This document shows positions 37,802-51,745 of a DNA stretch of 64,000 nucleotides, in pieces; position 1 is the stretch's first letter, and the number at the start of each line of letters is the position of its first letter. The notes under the pieces were generated by a model. That model had not been told where the DNA came from and made no database searches. It saw only the letters and a program-made list of their open reading frames with translations. Made by a program: the position numbers and the translations under genes. The stretch is from Pithys albifrons albifrons (Eukaryota > Chordata > Aves > Passeriformes > Thamnophilidae). The stretch covers positions 111,587,727-111,651,726 of the forward strand of contig NC_092458.1 of the NCBI RefSeq assembly GCF_047495875.1. Reading direction: 5' to 3'.

Positions 37802-39189
37802 AAAAATAGAAGTGTTAAAACAAAAGATATATGTTTTGTGTATACAGTAAATGGACTAATTCTTTATATTAAATTCCTGTCTATGCATTTTGTGAGGTAC
37901 AAACTTATGTCACCGTGAATGATAGAGAATTCCTGCCATGCTTTTAGCTCCACAGTGAAAGTCTCTGTTTGGATTATTTCTGAAATTTTTTTGTGTAATT
38001 GACAGCTGAAAAATCACATGCTCTTAAATATGACAACAAAACACTGTAAGCCCATTGGCTTATTTCCTCTTCCAATGAAATGAAAAGGTTGCCATAACAG
38101 CTCTTGGAAATGATTCTACACTGGAGAATGCAAGTTAGCCTAGTTGGAGCTTGTTTTGCTCCTACGTTTTGCACCTTTGACAAAAGAGTATTTCTCTCTG
38201 GTTGATGTTTTTGCGAAGCATAAAAGCTTGATGGTCTGCTGTAAAGGACTTTCTCCTGGGATTTTATTTTTGTGTGGGGAAGGGAGAGTTTGGAGTACGA
38301 CATCACGTGGTATGGTAAAATGGAAGATAAAGGTGCTGTGTCAGATTATTTATCAGAAGAATATAAACCTTTTAAGGACAATATTAGAGTATTTTAATTG
38401 TTTTTGTTGAAGCATTTATCTTGTTAATTTCTAAGAAGAAAAGGTGACGTCAATCAAAGCAGCACTTTTTTTCAAAGTATACAGACATAAATAATATGAT
38501 GTGGTTGAGTGTTAACATAATAAATCATATACAGTATGACATTTTAAAGAAATAAGTCTGCATTGATGTGGTTGCATGCTTGTTTTTACAGTTCACTCCA
38601 TACCCATCTGTGGAAAAATGCAATAATCTGTTAATATAATATGGTAGTTTGAGAGAACCAGGTAGGTGCTACTAGACACATTGAAAACTAGTATAGGTTT
38701 ACAAGATATTCATGTCTTTCAGAACATACGCGTGTGGAAGGCTGGCAAAGGAAGTAATTCAGTTTAATACCAAAAATATGGGTTCTTGTCACAGCAGTAA
38801 GTTACATTAGCTACAGCACAGTATCATTTACAACAAATTTATATTTCAGGACCTGGGGACCAGTTCAACCAAGCTTTTAAGAACACAGTCAGCTTTGGGC
38901 ATCAAAGAAGTTCCACGGGAGTATAAGGCACTGTTCATATGCTTAAAAAATAAGTGCTTCCCTGGATGAGAGCCTTATTTGCTCAAGTGGAATTCCCCAC
39001 CTCCATGGTGTTTACTACTTTTTTCATTCTTTCTAACTCCAGCTTGCTTGAACAGTAGGGTTGTTACTTGAACCATTACCCTGCCAAGGTCACGTAGGAC
39101 CTTCCAAAGGAGAATTGGCCTTGTGATAACCATTTCAAACCATTTTCTCCATGGCATAGAAACAGCATTTCAGCTTGACAAAAAAAAGA

Positions 39190-39219
39190 GATATAAATTG
39201 TACTGATATAAATTGTACT
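39190..39219. repeat. 15-bp perfect tandem duplication
   Basis: GATATAAATTGTACT occurs twice in direct succession. Confidence 0.9.
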
Positions 39220-40136
39220 GTTAAAATAGGGTTGTTTTTTCATTGGCTTTCAATTAAAACTTCTCACATGTGTTCATTTTTAACACATTTGATCTTCCAT
39301 TAGCATGCACCTGGTGATGTCTCTTGCATCTGTGCCCAGCAGATGTGAAAAACCCCACACACAGCATTCTACCTGGATAGCACTTTGCAGACCTGTCTGG
39401 TCTTCACGGGTCGAAATTATTACACTAGGTGTAACAAGGCATCCCTCTTTTCTGTAAGCAGAATCATGGCTCAAATCAATGACATTAAGTAGGCTAAAAG
39501 CCAGTTGTCCATTTCTTTTGTCCAAGTTCCCATTCTGACAAAAAATGCTTTTATTATGGGGTGAGGTATCCAGTGAATGTGTAAAATGAAGGCTCTGAAT
39601 GGGAACCACCTTTCTTAAAATGTATGTGACATGCTCTCCCACACTTACTTGCAGAGTAGTTTTCTCAAGACCAGGTAGTTAGTTTCTGCCAGTGTACTGT
39701 TTACAGTGTCTATTGCTGATTATTTTTAAACTTTTTGATGTAGATTTTATTTTTTTTAATGCTTCAAGAACATTCTCATGATTTGAACAAGAAAGTGGTG
39801 CATCAGAAGACAAGGGGTGCATCATCCCACTCTTTTAGTGTCATCTGACAAACCAAGAGACAGTTTAAGGAACCTGATGTTTAACTTGAGGCTCAGAGTT
39901 TAAGCTAGAACACTTCAAAAAGTTTCCACATTACTTAAGGATGGTTCGTCTTGCACTGAGACTCCCTCTGTAAAGGAATTCACGAAGGAAACCAACTTTT
40001 CTAAGTAAGACATGAAAGTTAACATCTTGTGTATTTTCATTGCAGTATAATATATATATATAACTATTTCAATGAAAAGAAAGGACAGAATCATCTGTAA
40101 TTATGTAATTCATGATTGTAACAGCACTGAAGTTAC

Positions 40137-40249
40137 CATGTACGCACATGTACAGTAGCTATTTCGACAGTTACAGTGTAGTTACATGTAATTCCCTGTA
40201 ACATAGCAGTTATAGTGTAATTTAGTGCCACTTATTGTAAAGTGTTACC
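40137..40249 (-). repeat. Ancient DNA-transposon-like sequence, arm 1 of an inverted pair
   Basis: On the minus strand this begins GGTAACACTTTACAATAAG, continues TGGCACTAAATTACACTA, and runs through the palindrome TTACATGTAA to TACACTGTAA. Sequences starting GGTAACACTTTA are familiar from old vertebrate DNA-transposon remnants (recognition from memory, not verified). A related copy lies inverted at 40550-40630. Confidence 0.5.
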
Positions 40250-40549
40250 AAATGGAAAATGGAGTTCTTACCTTTACAATTCCATTCAAATTAAAGGTAA
40301 GTTTATTAAATTAGCATCATAAATCTGATATTGCATTTCTTAATTAAGGAAGTGATTTAAAACTTCATGTTCACACTGCAGCTTCTCCCACCGCTCACCC
40401 AGACTCCTCCAAATGTTTATTCTCTACACCCCTAGGAACTGGTAATGTGTGATGAACATACCAAAAATCCCAGCTACTTCAACTTTAATTGAATAAGCTG
40501 TCTAATAGAGAGAAACAAACAACAACAGGAAAAATAACGAGTAATGCTT

Positions 40550-40630
40550 TTTATTAAGTGGCACAAAGTACACACTAAAAACTATGCAAAAATATAGGTA
40601 AATACAGTGTACTTACATGTAAGTATCTTG
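40550..40630 (+). repeat. Arm 2 of the degenerate inverted pair
   Basis: The + strand reads ATTAAGTGGCACAAAGTACA then ACTATG and TACAGTGTACTTACATGTAA. This resembles the minus strand of 40137-40249 in the same order. The two arms face each other across about 300 bp, as in a foldback or terminal-inverted-repeat element that has decayed. Confidence 0.5.
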
Positions 40631-41079
40631 TACTTGCTGTGTATGGATATTGGAAAACCGTGTAATTATAATATGCATTTTGGTTATTCCAAGCAGGGGG
40701 TGACCCCTAACAGTCACAAGAAAAAAGTGAAAGGTACATATATACAAGCAGTGGATATCCTAATGCAATATGTGTAATTCCTCAACTTTCAATGACAACT
40801 AATTTATAAAAATGCTTCTACTGCTCCTCATTCTTACTAGCTTTGCTTTCCATTTCTTGGAGGCTCATTAAATACCACTGAAACACCTTTAGGCAAAGTA
40901 AGACACTGACTCTGCTAATGGCTTTGCTGCCAGCACTCTGTCTGGCAACGCTGTTCTGTAATCTTATTTCTGGCTCAACAGCACAAGTTTCCTCTTTTTT
41001 TCTGTCCTCAAGGGAACCTAGTATGTTAAGATGCTGAAATATGCTGCCATATGCCCTGGTATTTTTAGCATGAACAACA

Positions 41080-41112
41080 GAGAAAGAGAGAGAGAGAGAG
41101 AAAGAGAGAGAG
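41080..41112. repeat. (GA)n microsatellite
   Basis: About 33 bases of GA repeats with two GAAA interruptions; a purine-only tract on the + strand. Confidence 0.9.
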
Positions 41113-41587
41113 CTGCATCTTCTGACCCCTATTTTGCTGCATCACCTCACCTGGAATTTCCACTACTTTCTCAGTAACGCCAGGTAATGTTAAATTGTAA
41201 GTACAAAATGCTTCCATTAAAGTACAAAGGATGCCTTTAGTTATAAGGCTAACATTTTGTAAACATAAAGTTTTGTATTACTGATCTTTTTACTTCTTGA
41301 CATTTTCCATCATGCCCTTCCAGAGGAAATGCACCAAAAGATAACATAGAATAGCAAAAGAAGAAAAGACAATTGTAAGCCTTCTTGTGGTTACCATTGC
41401 TATAACCCTCCTTTGTGTCCTGTGTAACAAGCAAATAAATGTATTTAGAAACTGCCATTAGCATTATTCCACACTATACTGTTCCTAGAATATGACATCT
41501 ACCTCTTAGTCTAAATACTAGCTATGAGATATTTGTATACATTTTAAGTACTACTGAATCTTTGGTTTAGTCTTGAAATGAGATTGC

Positions 41588-41626
41588 TGGTTTTTGGGTT
41601 TGGTTTGGTTTTGGTTTTGGTTTTTT
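41588..41626. repeat. (GGTTTT)n-like G/T repeat
   Basis: Repeated GGTTT and GGTTTT units on the + strand. Confidence 0.8.
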
Positions 41627-44600
41627 CTGTTTAAAAGAGAAAGAATTATTTCCTGGGTTCATAATTCTTGCCCTGTTCTTTACTAATTTTGGGTTAGTTT
41701 GAGCTTTTAACAGGGCATAAAGACAGCCTCAGCTGGTATAAATCAGCTTCACTCTGTTGCCTTAAATGTGGGCCAATTTACACTGGCTGGGGATTCATCC
41801 CAAACAGCTTCAAAATAAACTGCTATAACACATCAATATTTAGTCAGCACTAGATAATTAAGTGCAATCCTACTGCAACACAAGTCTTTCCAGTAAGGCA
41901 TGCAGGTATGAAGAGAAACTTTAAAAAAGCACATGCAAGCTTTTGAATTAAATATGCAATAACAATACTGTTGAGGTATCCTGATTTGTCTCTTGCTTGT
42001 TTAAACATAATATTGCCAGGGCATGTTTACATTAAAAACACTAAATGCATGGAGAACAGAGAAGGACTATTGCAAACAGTCAGACAAAATTAAATGGATA
42101 GAGCAGCCTTTGATGTCAACAGAGCAGAGTAGAAACACTTTTGGAGAGTAAGACTTCCTACATGGTTTTTCAGAGTGGACCTAGTGCACTAATAGAAGCT
42201 AGCACAGTTCCTTCTTGCTATCAAGGAATCTAACACAGCACTCTGCACTTCTTTTAACTCAGGAGAAAATAAAGGTACAAACATGGTTTAACAGCACACT
42301 TATGTATCACTCCACATCCTCAGGATGCTCCAAGCCTTGTGCGCTTCCAGCAACCCTTAAGGGAATTCTTCCACCATCTAGGAATCATCTTGTTGCCAAG
42401 CTGTGTTCATTTCCTTCAGCAATGTTTAATGTACTCACAACCAGAAAGAAGGTGTGAAGCCAATATGATGACTTTACAGTGCATGGGGCTTCCAGAGCCT
42501 TGCAGTAGATTGGGGAAAAAAAAAATGTAAAAAAAATTCTTCATGGCTTCTGTGTTTTCTGTAGATCTGCCCTCCACGTTGTGTCTTAAGTCACTTATTC
42601 TCTGCTGGGCTAAAAGCAGCAATCTAATTGGAAAGGAGGTAGGAAAAAAAAGTATCTCCTCTATAAGGAGCAGTCTGTGCTACTATTAAAGTTCAAGGAA
42701 TTTTTTTTGTTCTGTTTTTTTTTAAGATTTCAGGTGCAAAGCCAAGCCTGTTGGGGTCAGCACTTTAGCACTTTTTCTGTGTTGAGGGTGAAGCCAGCAA
42801 TGTTCCCTGTGTGAGCTCTGATCTCACATTTCAGCACAAAATTCAGAGTCTTAGCCTGCCTTTATGCATAGTGCTGAAAACCACCAATGCTATTTTCTTC
42901 TAAACATACTAATTTTCTCCATTTTAGTCTAAATGAAATATTGAAGGGTTTTTATAATAGGTTTAAAGGGAGGGATTTTAAAGTAATAACTTGTAAAGAA
43001 AATGGTAAGGAGGATCGTCAACTCTTTGTGTTGATTATAAAGAGGAGGCTAATCTTTAATTCTGGGCTCATTTCTTTATCATTTCCTCTTTGTCTCCTTT
43101 CTATGCATATTGATTAATGTTAGTAAATATGCAGTTGCACAAGTTGTCCTTTTTCAGTGAAAGATTTGCTTATACCCCTATACAGCTTCCATAAAAATAT
43201 GCAAATATAACCTACAGTCATCTGCTTCTGCCAAAACAGTGAGGCAAGAGAGTGAGCTCATGGATTACTGGATTCATATATGTCCTGCTTCCATAAAAAT
43301 TGAGTACAATACACCTATTGATTTCAAGAGAACAAGGCTCAAGTCCTTAATGCACATGTTTGAGTTGCTATTTAGCTCTTTTTCAAAAGAATTATAAAGC
43401 AATCCTTGTGCATCCTTTACTTTAGTTATTTTATAACTACAAAAAACCTTCAGTTCAGCTGGAAGTTTCCTAGAATAAATAATAAGGCATAATTTGTGAA
43501 AGGACTATAACAACTTCATCTATTCATGGTCAGTGTAAGTGTATTCTCCTAGGAACTCCAGTATACTCTGCTCTTACACTGGCAATTTATGGCCCTGGGA
43601 AGGATATATTTGAATGGTTCAGGAATACAACTGCTAACCTGTACAAAAAATCCACAGGAATTAAACATATTGCACTGATGATGACACATTTTCTCCATTT
43701 TATTTCCTCATTAATAACTTTAAGCAGACAAAATGCATATTGTAATGTTGGGTACATGACACTTGCATGTTGCTATGCCTATATACTTACAAAGTATTCA
43801 ATGTGTACTTGGTGGCGCTTAAAATGTCATGTACAACTCTTCTAAACATTCTTACAGGGTTCCCATTTGCACTTCATCTTTCAGAAAAGTCTTGTCAGAA
43901 AATTGTCTGATGAATATTATTGAAAAAAATAAAATTTCAATTTTAGTTATCTGTTGGACATTTCTGAATTGTCTATTCATTTTATATGTTGCCTGGTGCT
44001 TGCCAGTTTGGCAGTGGAGTTGATTTAGACCAGTGGCTGTACACACAGACTGTTCACTGAGCATATTTTGCTATTTCCACTAGAATTGTTGTAATCATAT
44101 TCTTCTCGAAATATTAATTCTGCGATTTTAAACAGTAATCCAAGAAAATATCTGTGACACACTGGTATTTTACAAATAATTGCAAATTCAATTATTTATT
44201 TGATATTTGTATACTATTTACTATGTATTGCTTTATAGTTTCTTCTGACTGACAAAGTAACAACTGTTGGATGCCATCCTCACTGTAGGAAAAATTCATC
44301 CTTATGAAGAGGTCAAGTGGTGAAAAAGCATTTAAGCCTGTGGCACTTAAATGGTGGATTAGCCCTCTTGAAGGAGCTAGAGAATTCATGCAAGGTTTTC
44401 TACACCACTTATCATGCTTGAGTTGCTGTTGTAAAGGGCAAGAAGGCCACTGGTCTCGAAGGGGGAGAGACAAATGTCACAGGGAAGAGGAAATTCTGAG
44501 CAGGTTCATGTGTATGAGGAAGAAACGAATCCCAGATACTGAGAGGCACTGCTTGGTACCTCTGTGCTGAGGATATACCAGTGCTGTTGAGCCTCTCTCA

Positions 44601-45182
44601 TTGCAGAGTTTTCCTATGACCTCAAGGAAGCACACATTTGACAAATGCAGGTTACTGTTGGATTCGGTGCATTTGTTATTATCTTTATTGCCTTATTTCA
44701 CAAAACCAAAATATGTCCTCTTGAACTATTTTTAATATGCAATAAAAATCTTTTTAAATATAGCAAGAATGCAGATTTCCACATGATCCTCAAAGTCACG
44801 TGCCCATGATTTAGGGCAAAGCATGCTGGAAATCTACAGTGTACCCAAGCAAAATGACACAGTCCAGCAACTGATGCAACACACCTCTGGAATAATAGTT
44901 TTCTGCATTCAAACTGTAATTTTTTCTGGTTTTCTTCACTAGCCAAAAGTTTACCCAAAGGTAGCTGCACTTTGCCCTGTGACCTTCCCTGATCAAGACT
45001 GGATTCTTACAGTTATTACTCTAACCTGATATGTCCCTCACGTGATTCCCTTAAAAAAAAAAAAGAAAAAAAAAAGACTCCTAAATCTGTAAATAGTACT
45101 AACATTTTTTGGATCAATAGCCAACAAAATACCTGCCCTCTTCCCCACTTTCTGTGGTAATAAATGACAAAAGTCCCTTTAT

Positions 45183-45276
45183 GTGTGGGGTTTTTGTTTG
45201 TTTTGGTTTGTGTCTGGTTCATTTGGTTTTTGGTGTGAGTTTTGGGGGGTGGTTTGTAGGGAGTTGTTTGTTTTCA
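45183..45276. repeat. G/T-rich simple repeat
   Basis: About 90 bases dominated by G and T, with a G6 run near 45244. The Thr/Asn/Lys-rich antisense ORF across it is compositional. Confidence 0.8.
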
Positions 45277-48200
45277 ATGGGAATAATGTAAGAGGAAACA
45301 GACAAGGTTTTTTTTTAAACTGTAAAGGCTGCCTGAAATTTCATTGAATACTAAGAATAATTTTGTTGAATTCATAGTCTTTGTACCAGACTGTCATGGC
45401 ATTACACACTGATGTGTGAGAGAGGCAACTTGCCCCTTTTAATAGTCATCAAGTACCTACATGAAGATATACAGAGTTTTTCAAAAGTGATATTATAGAG
45501 CAACACTTGGCCAAGCCCGGTTGGTAAGTGTAAGGTAAAGGTAAGTGCAATCAATGAAATTCAGAGATAATTAAGTGCAGTTAATGAAGATGATTCCTGT
45601 CTTGACAAATCGTCTATTGCCTTCTGGTTCTGCTCCAAGCTCTTGGCAACATCCTGAGCCGTGGGAGGGCACTTTTGATTATCTCTGGGCTCCTTACTTG
45701 TCCTAGCTCTTCCTCCTGCTGGGTTTGTAGCAATAGCTTCTCTGCTGCTCAGGGCTAAGAGGCTGAGGCCTTATTGATTCTTCAAGCTGCACACAGGAAG
45801 GAAAGAAGACAGAGAGTGTTTTAAGCAAGCCGGAAAGATTTTTCATAAAGAGGCCTCTTCTTTATTCTGTGGCATCTTACAGGAAATTAGCACTAATGTC
45901 AGCTGGTACGGATAGCAACCATCCCTGCTTGGAGTGTTGAGGGGGAGGACATCCTCCAGCCTGTGCCAGCTGGATGGATGAAAAGAGGGAGCAGAGAGAG
46001 GAGGCAAAGCTGTGCCCATGCCAGGAACAAGGAGGACAGGTTTGTCCCTCTCTAGGTGTAGGCCCAAAGAGGGAGCCTGTTACTCTTCTTTTTAGTCTGT
46101 ATTCACTGCTAGAGATTCAGCTAAAAGAGATGCAAAGAGAAACCTATCCAACCAGCAGAATCACAAAGCTACTGAACAACAAGAAACTGCTTCCAAAAAA
46201 CTGATGCCATCACCTGGCAAATAAGCAGTGCTTCCCCCTTCAAGGAAAATCAGAATTTGGACCTTGACAGATAAAGTTGGATACAGTGTACAAGCAACTG
46301 AAATGAAAAAAAGTACCATTTGCAAGGTCTTTTAGTTCTGTATCAGGGCATTAGCCAGTCCTGTCTCAGAACAAGTAGAATATTTTATATGATTATGTAA
46401 TTTTTCCAGTGCATTTTCACTTTCCAGAGTATCTAGTGCTAACCTCAGAGATAAATTTGCATATACCATGGGAATCCAGTTCAAGTACATCATTCACTAA
46501 CATGGTATGAGATTACCCTCCAGAACAGCAGTAAGCAACATGACTAAGGGTTGTCATATTTATTTTCTCATCCACAAACCATGAAGGAATGTGTGTGCAT
46601 TGAAGCATTGCAGTTTATTTCTTTGTTGATTTTTTTCATATTTCCCCAATGTTTATTATGTAAGACATTTGGATTTTAAAAGCACTTTGTACTTGAAGAT
46701 GAGACCAATACAGTTTGTGACGATCCCTTCTTCCTGTGAGATTCAGTGCTCCAGTTTTAGAAAATTCTCCCTGTAAAACCTTCAATGTGATAGAGGAATA
46801 AAGTTATTGACGATGGTCTACATTTATGAACTCTAGCGAGCCTTTAACCACACTCAAATATGGCCTTTGAAATAAAGTCCAAGACCTTGAACTAAATTCC
46901 TAAAACTACAAGAAGCCTCTGTAGGCTGCAGGAAGCAGGCCGAGCTTGTTTATTGCTGGGGAGATGCATCCAAGTTTTGCATGCCTTTGAGCGTGCATGA
47001 GGACATTCTTCATGAGCACCTATATTGCACCAGATATAGAGGTGACACAGATGAAGTGCTGCCACCACATTCAAATTCATTGCCTAAAGGTGGTAAAAAG
47101 ATGTAACTTCTGCTGTAGAAAAGGGCAGCAGTAATCCTGTTGGGACAATAACAATGCCTCTGGGTCAGTTTGGGGCCTGTTTTTGGCATTCCCTGGGGGC
47201 AGACTGACCTCTACTTTTCTTTACCGGGACACAATCAGGATTGATGTACTCTTCGTGCAGATAGCATGTGATTGCCATGCAACTGTCCAGCCAGCATCCT
47301 TTCTCTGTGGAAAAACTGCAGGTTATGTATGAGAGGATTAATCCTGTGGGACTGGACAGCTGCAAGATGGAGGGATGGTTTCCCAGAGCTATTCTTTGGG
47401 TACCAGAAAAAGCCAATGTCACTACTTTCCCCTTTAACACCAACTCTTGTGCAGCACACAAAAACCTCTCTGAGAGCTACATCATTTCACAGGGAAGAGG
47501 GTGACTAGGTCATTACAGAGAGTCTCAGTTACACATCATATACTTCTCTGACGATGGGTTTCGGACTGTAAGAAATCAGTTCACATTTATAATCACAGGT
47601 TACTGAAATGTGGATGCAGGATCTTCTTCTGGGTCTGCATGAATTTAGTAGTGGGTAGTTAGGGGGTTTCATTTTTCAGGTTGATGAACTCATAAACACA
47701 TAGGTACAGCTGCACAGAAACATACACACACAGCACTTCCTATATTTTTCTAAGCCTTCTTCTTGCCCTAATAGATACCTTCTCTGTTCTCTACTACTCC
47801 AAGCTTATGATTTTATATCTACCATAGTCTCTCAGGACACAGCTGTCTATTTTTCAATGTTTGTTTTCTGCTTACACAGCCACTAGTGATGGTTTTTGTG
47901 ACATAGGTAAACTTACTCTAGGTTTACTCCTTGATCAGAAACTTTGCTTGAAAGTTTCTCAGCAGAAGGCATATTCAGGCTTTCTAAAGGAGGTACTAAT
48001 ATATGACAAAGAGATGGGGATAAACACTTTGGATTTTCCCACCATATTCAGGACAGCTAGGCAGTATCCACTAAAGTGGGAGAGACATTCAGCATTGATT
48101 CCTGAAGCTGGTGATTGCTGAACCACAGATGGGAAGGAAGCTGTTGGTTCTGTGACTGTTTTTGATTCTGCTGCAGTTTGGCACAGAGTGTGTGTCAGCA

Positions 48201-51200
48201 GAAACATCATTATTTGACCACCAATCACAGACTTTCCCCTGCCAACACCATTCTTTATTTCTTTCAAAGTGTGAGGGAAATAGCAAAGCTTGTTTCAATG
48301 CCCGCGGGCCATTGAGTCTACATTTTCATTCAGGAAATGAATCATGATCATCCTGCCTTTCCATAGGGCAAAACCAGACAAAGTGGTATTTTCCTTTATT
48401 GCAAAAAGCTAGCAAATACTGATCTTTTAAGGAACTGGAAACAGGGGGAAGAGAATTATATAGGCTGTGTGGGGTGGAGAACAAGAAATGCAAAAAAAAA
48501 AAAAAAAAAGTGAGAAAAAGAAAGGTGTTGGCAGGAGGAAATGCTGAAATACTTCTCCTGGCACCAAAAGTATCATAGTTAAATTGTAAATGTGAGGTTC
48601 ACAATTAAAGAAAGAGGGCATAGCTAAAGATTCAGATAAGACTGCAAAAAACTCTTATGGGCTCAGGAATGGAATGAAAGGAATTTCAAAGCAAAGGCAG
48701 AGAGAGTAAAATGCCTCTGAAAGAAGATGATGGCAGACTGACAGAGTGTCACTTGGCACTGCTGATATGCCCTAAAGTCCCCAGAGCTGGGACTAAGGAG
48801 GCATCACATCAGGTTCCCAACAGAAAGACTTCCACTGTCACTCACAGGTGGCCTTCAAACTGAACAAAGGGTACTGCTAAAAACCCACACTGAATTCAGG
48901 AGTCCAAGAGGGAGCAGGTTGCCTACAGGCAACACCTTGAGCATAAAATCTGTAGTCGACAATAAGTAGAAAGCAATGGCTTGAGGTTCCTGTAGTGGCA
49001 GAAGACCCTCTCCCCAAAACTAATGGGAAATGATGATGCAGTCTAAAGCATTCCTATTCCTTTGGGGTAAAAGTATACTAGGATCTTCAATTGGAACAAG
49101 CATATTTGATATAAATATTTATATCTGCATAACTCCTCTCTCAAAGCGTACTGGAGACATAAGGAACTCAGCAGCAATTGCTTGAGGCCAAAGCTCTGCT
49201 TCAGTTCTCACAAGAAAATGGCAAGTGAAGTCATAGCCTTTGTCACCAGCTGCCACCCACTTACTCGGGTGCTTGCCAAAAAGAATGACAGACAGTTACT
49301 CTCTGACAATGGCAAAGACTTTCTCTCTTCTTCATAGCTAAAAGGAACTCTAAAATCCCTTTGCTAAATTCATGCTGAGAGAGGCTAAACCTTGATGCAC
49401 TATTAATAAGCTCAAGAGACAAAACTTGGAAATCTCTCACCTTTTTATATACCTCGGGCAGGAATTTCCTTCCCAGAAGTAATCTCTTTTATAACAAGCC
49501 AATGAAATTTGTTACAATTAACCAAAAGAAAGGAGTGAAGACCATTGTTGGAGTTTCATGAGCTTCAGAGTTCATTGTACAAGTCATGAAATTCTCTTGC
49601 AAATGGAAATTAAGTACTCTGTAGAAACTGGGATCATAATATAAGAAGAGAAAGGAAAGCCCTTGCTGCCCTATATCCCTAACAAGTGAGCTAATTTATG
49701 ATTTGATTTAGTTTTTGTAATAACCAACTTTTTTTTTTTTTATCACATAGGTATGAAACAAGGTGAAACAGAGAACCACAGAAATCAGGCTGTTATACCA
49801 AAACCGGTTCAATTTAAAATCAGCCTAGCTCCCCCAAACCTCTGTTAAATTACCCCTGATTCATCTGGATGTACTTAAGTATAGAGCCCAATTATTGTTT
49901 TTGTAAAGTGCTGGATGTAGTGTCATCCTGGGGCAAGGAATAAAGAGAGGTTACATTCAGCTGGGGGTTTTTTTACCCCTTTAAATGACCTCTTATGTCA
50001 AAGTTCTCATTAGGCAGTATCAGAAACATAAAAAAAAAAATCATGAAGTGTTACAGTACTGACCCATACCTCGTCTTCTCCTCCATAAAAATCAGAAGCA
50101 TGTTAATGCCATGACCTTTATAAGAAGCAGAGACAACTATACAGCTTGTTTCTAAGCTAATGCATAGAAATTGGAGTGGGAGGATATTGGGAAGGATTAG
50201 TGTCTGGCACAGTCATATACTGGTAGCAAACTGTTCATGTTTTAAGTTAGACAATGCACAATTACAGCTACACAGGAAAAGAAAGTCTGAAAATAATGGA
50301 GGGACTAGGTTTTTGCTTGTTTTCTCTGAAGGCCTGTATATTTACTGGAAGTCATGGGAAAGAAGGATGGGGGGTTTTTGTGATGTGCTACAGGGGGATT
50401 TGGCAAATATGACAGGGGAAAACCATGAGAAGATATTCCTAAGAAGATGTTGTTTTGTCAGTGAAATGTGGGCCTGCAGGGAAAGGTCTGGGAATTAAAT
50501 GTCCTCATAAAATTCACTGGGCACAGCTACTTTCAGTAGCTGTGCTAAGCTCCAAGAAATGTAAATGACTGTTTTCTAAAGAATGCAGAGCCTGGAATGG
50601 TGTGAGTAACCCGCACATCCTTGCTGGCCAAACAACCACTCTAATGCTTAGTTTGTGATGAAAAACTAACTGCCTTGTAGGGACTGAGCTGGCAGCAGGA
50701 ACCAGCTAAATCTTTTTCAATGGGTCTGATCTAACAGCTTCATCTGGCTGGTACAGAATTACAGCAGCACTTCCTCGATGGAAGACCAGGATTTAAACTA
50801 GAAGCAAAGGTGTCTCTGTAAGACTCCTGTAGACCCTTCATAAGAATAGTTTTTCCCTTGAACTGATAAAAAATACTAATAAAAGTGGAAAAATAAAAAA
50901 ATCTTGAGGTCATCCCTTAGCTTCTTGATATTGCCAATTCTTTCCTAAATTTATTTGTACCAGGTGACTTAGGAAAGATCCAATAATGAGAAAAAAAAGA
51001 AAAAAGAAAAATAGTAACAAATAAGGTTTTACACTGTAGGAAAATTTTTGCTTTATTTGCTTGTTTTGTAAACACAAATACAGTCTGGAAGTATCTGGGC
51101 TTCTTAGTGGCTCCTGCTGTAATGAATTAGAAAGTCTATCCACACAGATGAAACAGACATTGCAAACCAGTGTCTCATATGGGACTTGAGCTGTGATAAA

Positions 51201-51745
51201 TGAGGCCAAGGATTGCCTCACTTACCAATGTGTCTGTGCCTCTTGTTAACCAAAAGTCTCATAGCAACATGGCTAGAGAATACACATCTTCATCTAATCT
51301 GTTCTCAAAATATATTTGAGATATACATACTGATACCTCTAAATACATTTATTCAAATCCCCTAGGCATCACTGAAAAATCCTTTTGTCTCTGACTCTCT
51401 CTGTGTCTGTGCAAATATTTGTTGTTGTCAACGTGTTTGGGTGGGGAGGAGTTACTTTAGGGGGTGCTCTCTTCCCCAGAGCCTTTTAACTGACAGGAGC
51501 AAAATCAATATCAAGATAACTAGGTTTTACTTGTTTTTGAGGAAGTCTGGTATCATTCTATGTTTTCCATCCATGACATAGAGATAATATTTAAGGCACT
51601 TTTTTAAAATGCTTAAAGATTGTCATGTTAAAAATTAACCTTTTCCTCTTACTAATATGTTAGCTTTACATATATTATAAATCCCATTAGATTTGCATTT
51701 ATGTTAGGTAGTATCAGGAGAGCAAATGGCTGTGACAACCACTGA

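Larger units (their letters stand above)
36473..38524 (+). other. CADM2: CADM2 3' untranslated region (minimum extent; end not determined)
   Basis: Sequence following the CADM2 stop codon is AT-rich and has no recognisable interspersed repeat for about 2 kb. That is what a constrained long 3'UTR looks like. AATAAA hexamers occur at 37370-37375 and 38519-38524. Known CADM2 transcripts have 3'UTRs of several kilobases, so the real end may lie well beyond 38.5 kb; another AATAAA is at 44741-44746. A 32-base A run at 37768-37799 lies inside. The boundary given is the second hexamer and is only a working limit. Confidence 0.6.
38525..51745. other. Non-coding stretch downstream of CADM2 (extended 3'UTR and/or intergenic)
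   Basis: AT-rich unique DNA. It holds the inverted repeat pair at 40.1-40.6 kb, the GA and G/T simple repeats listed separately, an AATAAA at 44741-44746 and an A18-type run near 48492. ORFs up to 120 codons occur on both strands, but none has a recognisable domain, conserved motif or exon structure. The proximal part may still be CADM2 3'UTR. Confidence 0.6.

Noticed and set aside
39280..39642. 120-codon minus-strand ORF
   Set aside because: No recognisable domain or motif, no splice or promoter context, and composition typical of antisense chance ORFs in AT-rich DNA.
50160..50498. 112-codon + strand ORF
   Set aside because: Random-looking composition rich in Arg, Trp and Cys with no family resemblance; no exon boundaries of note.
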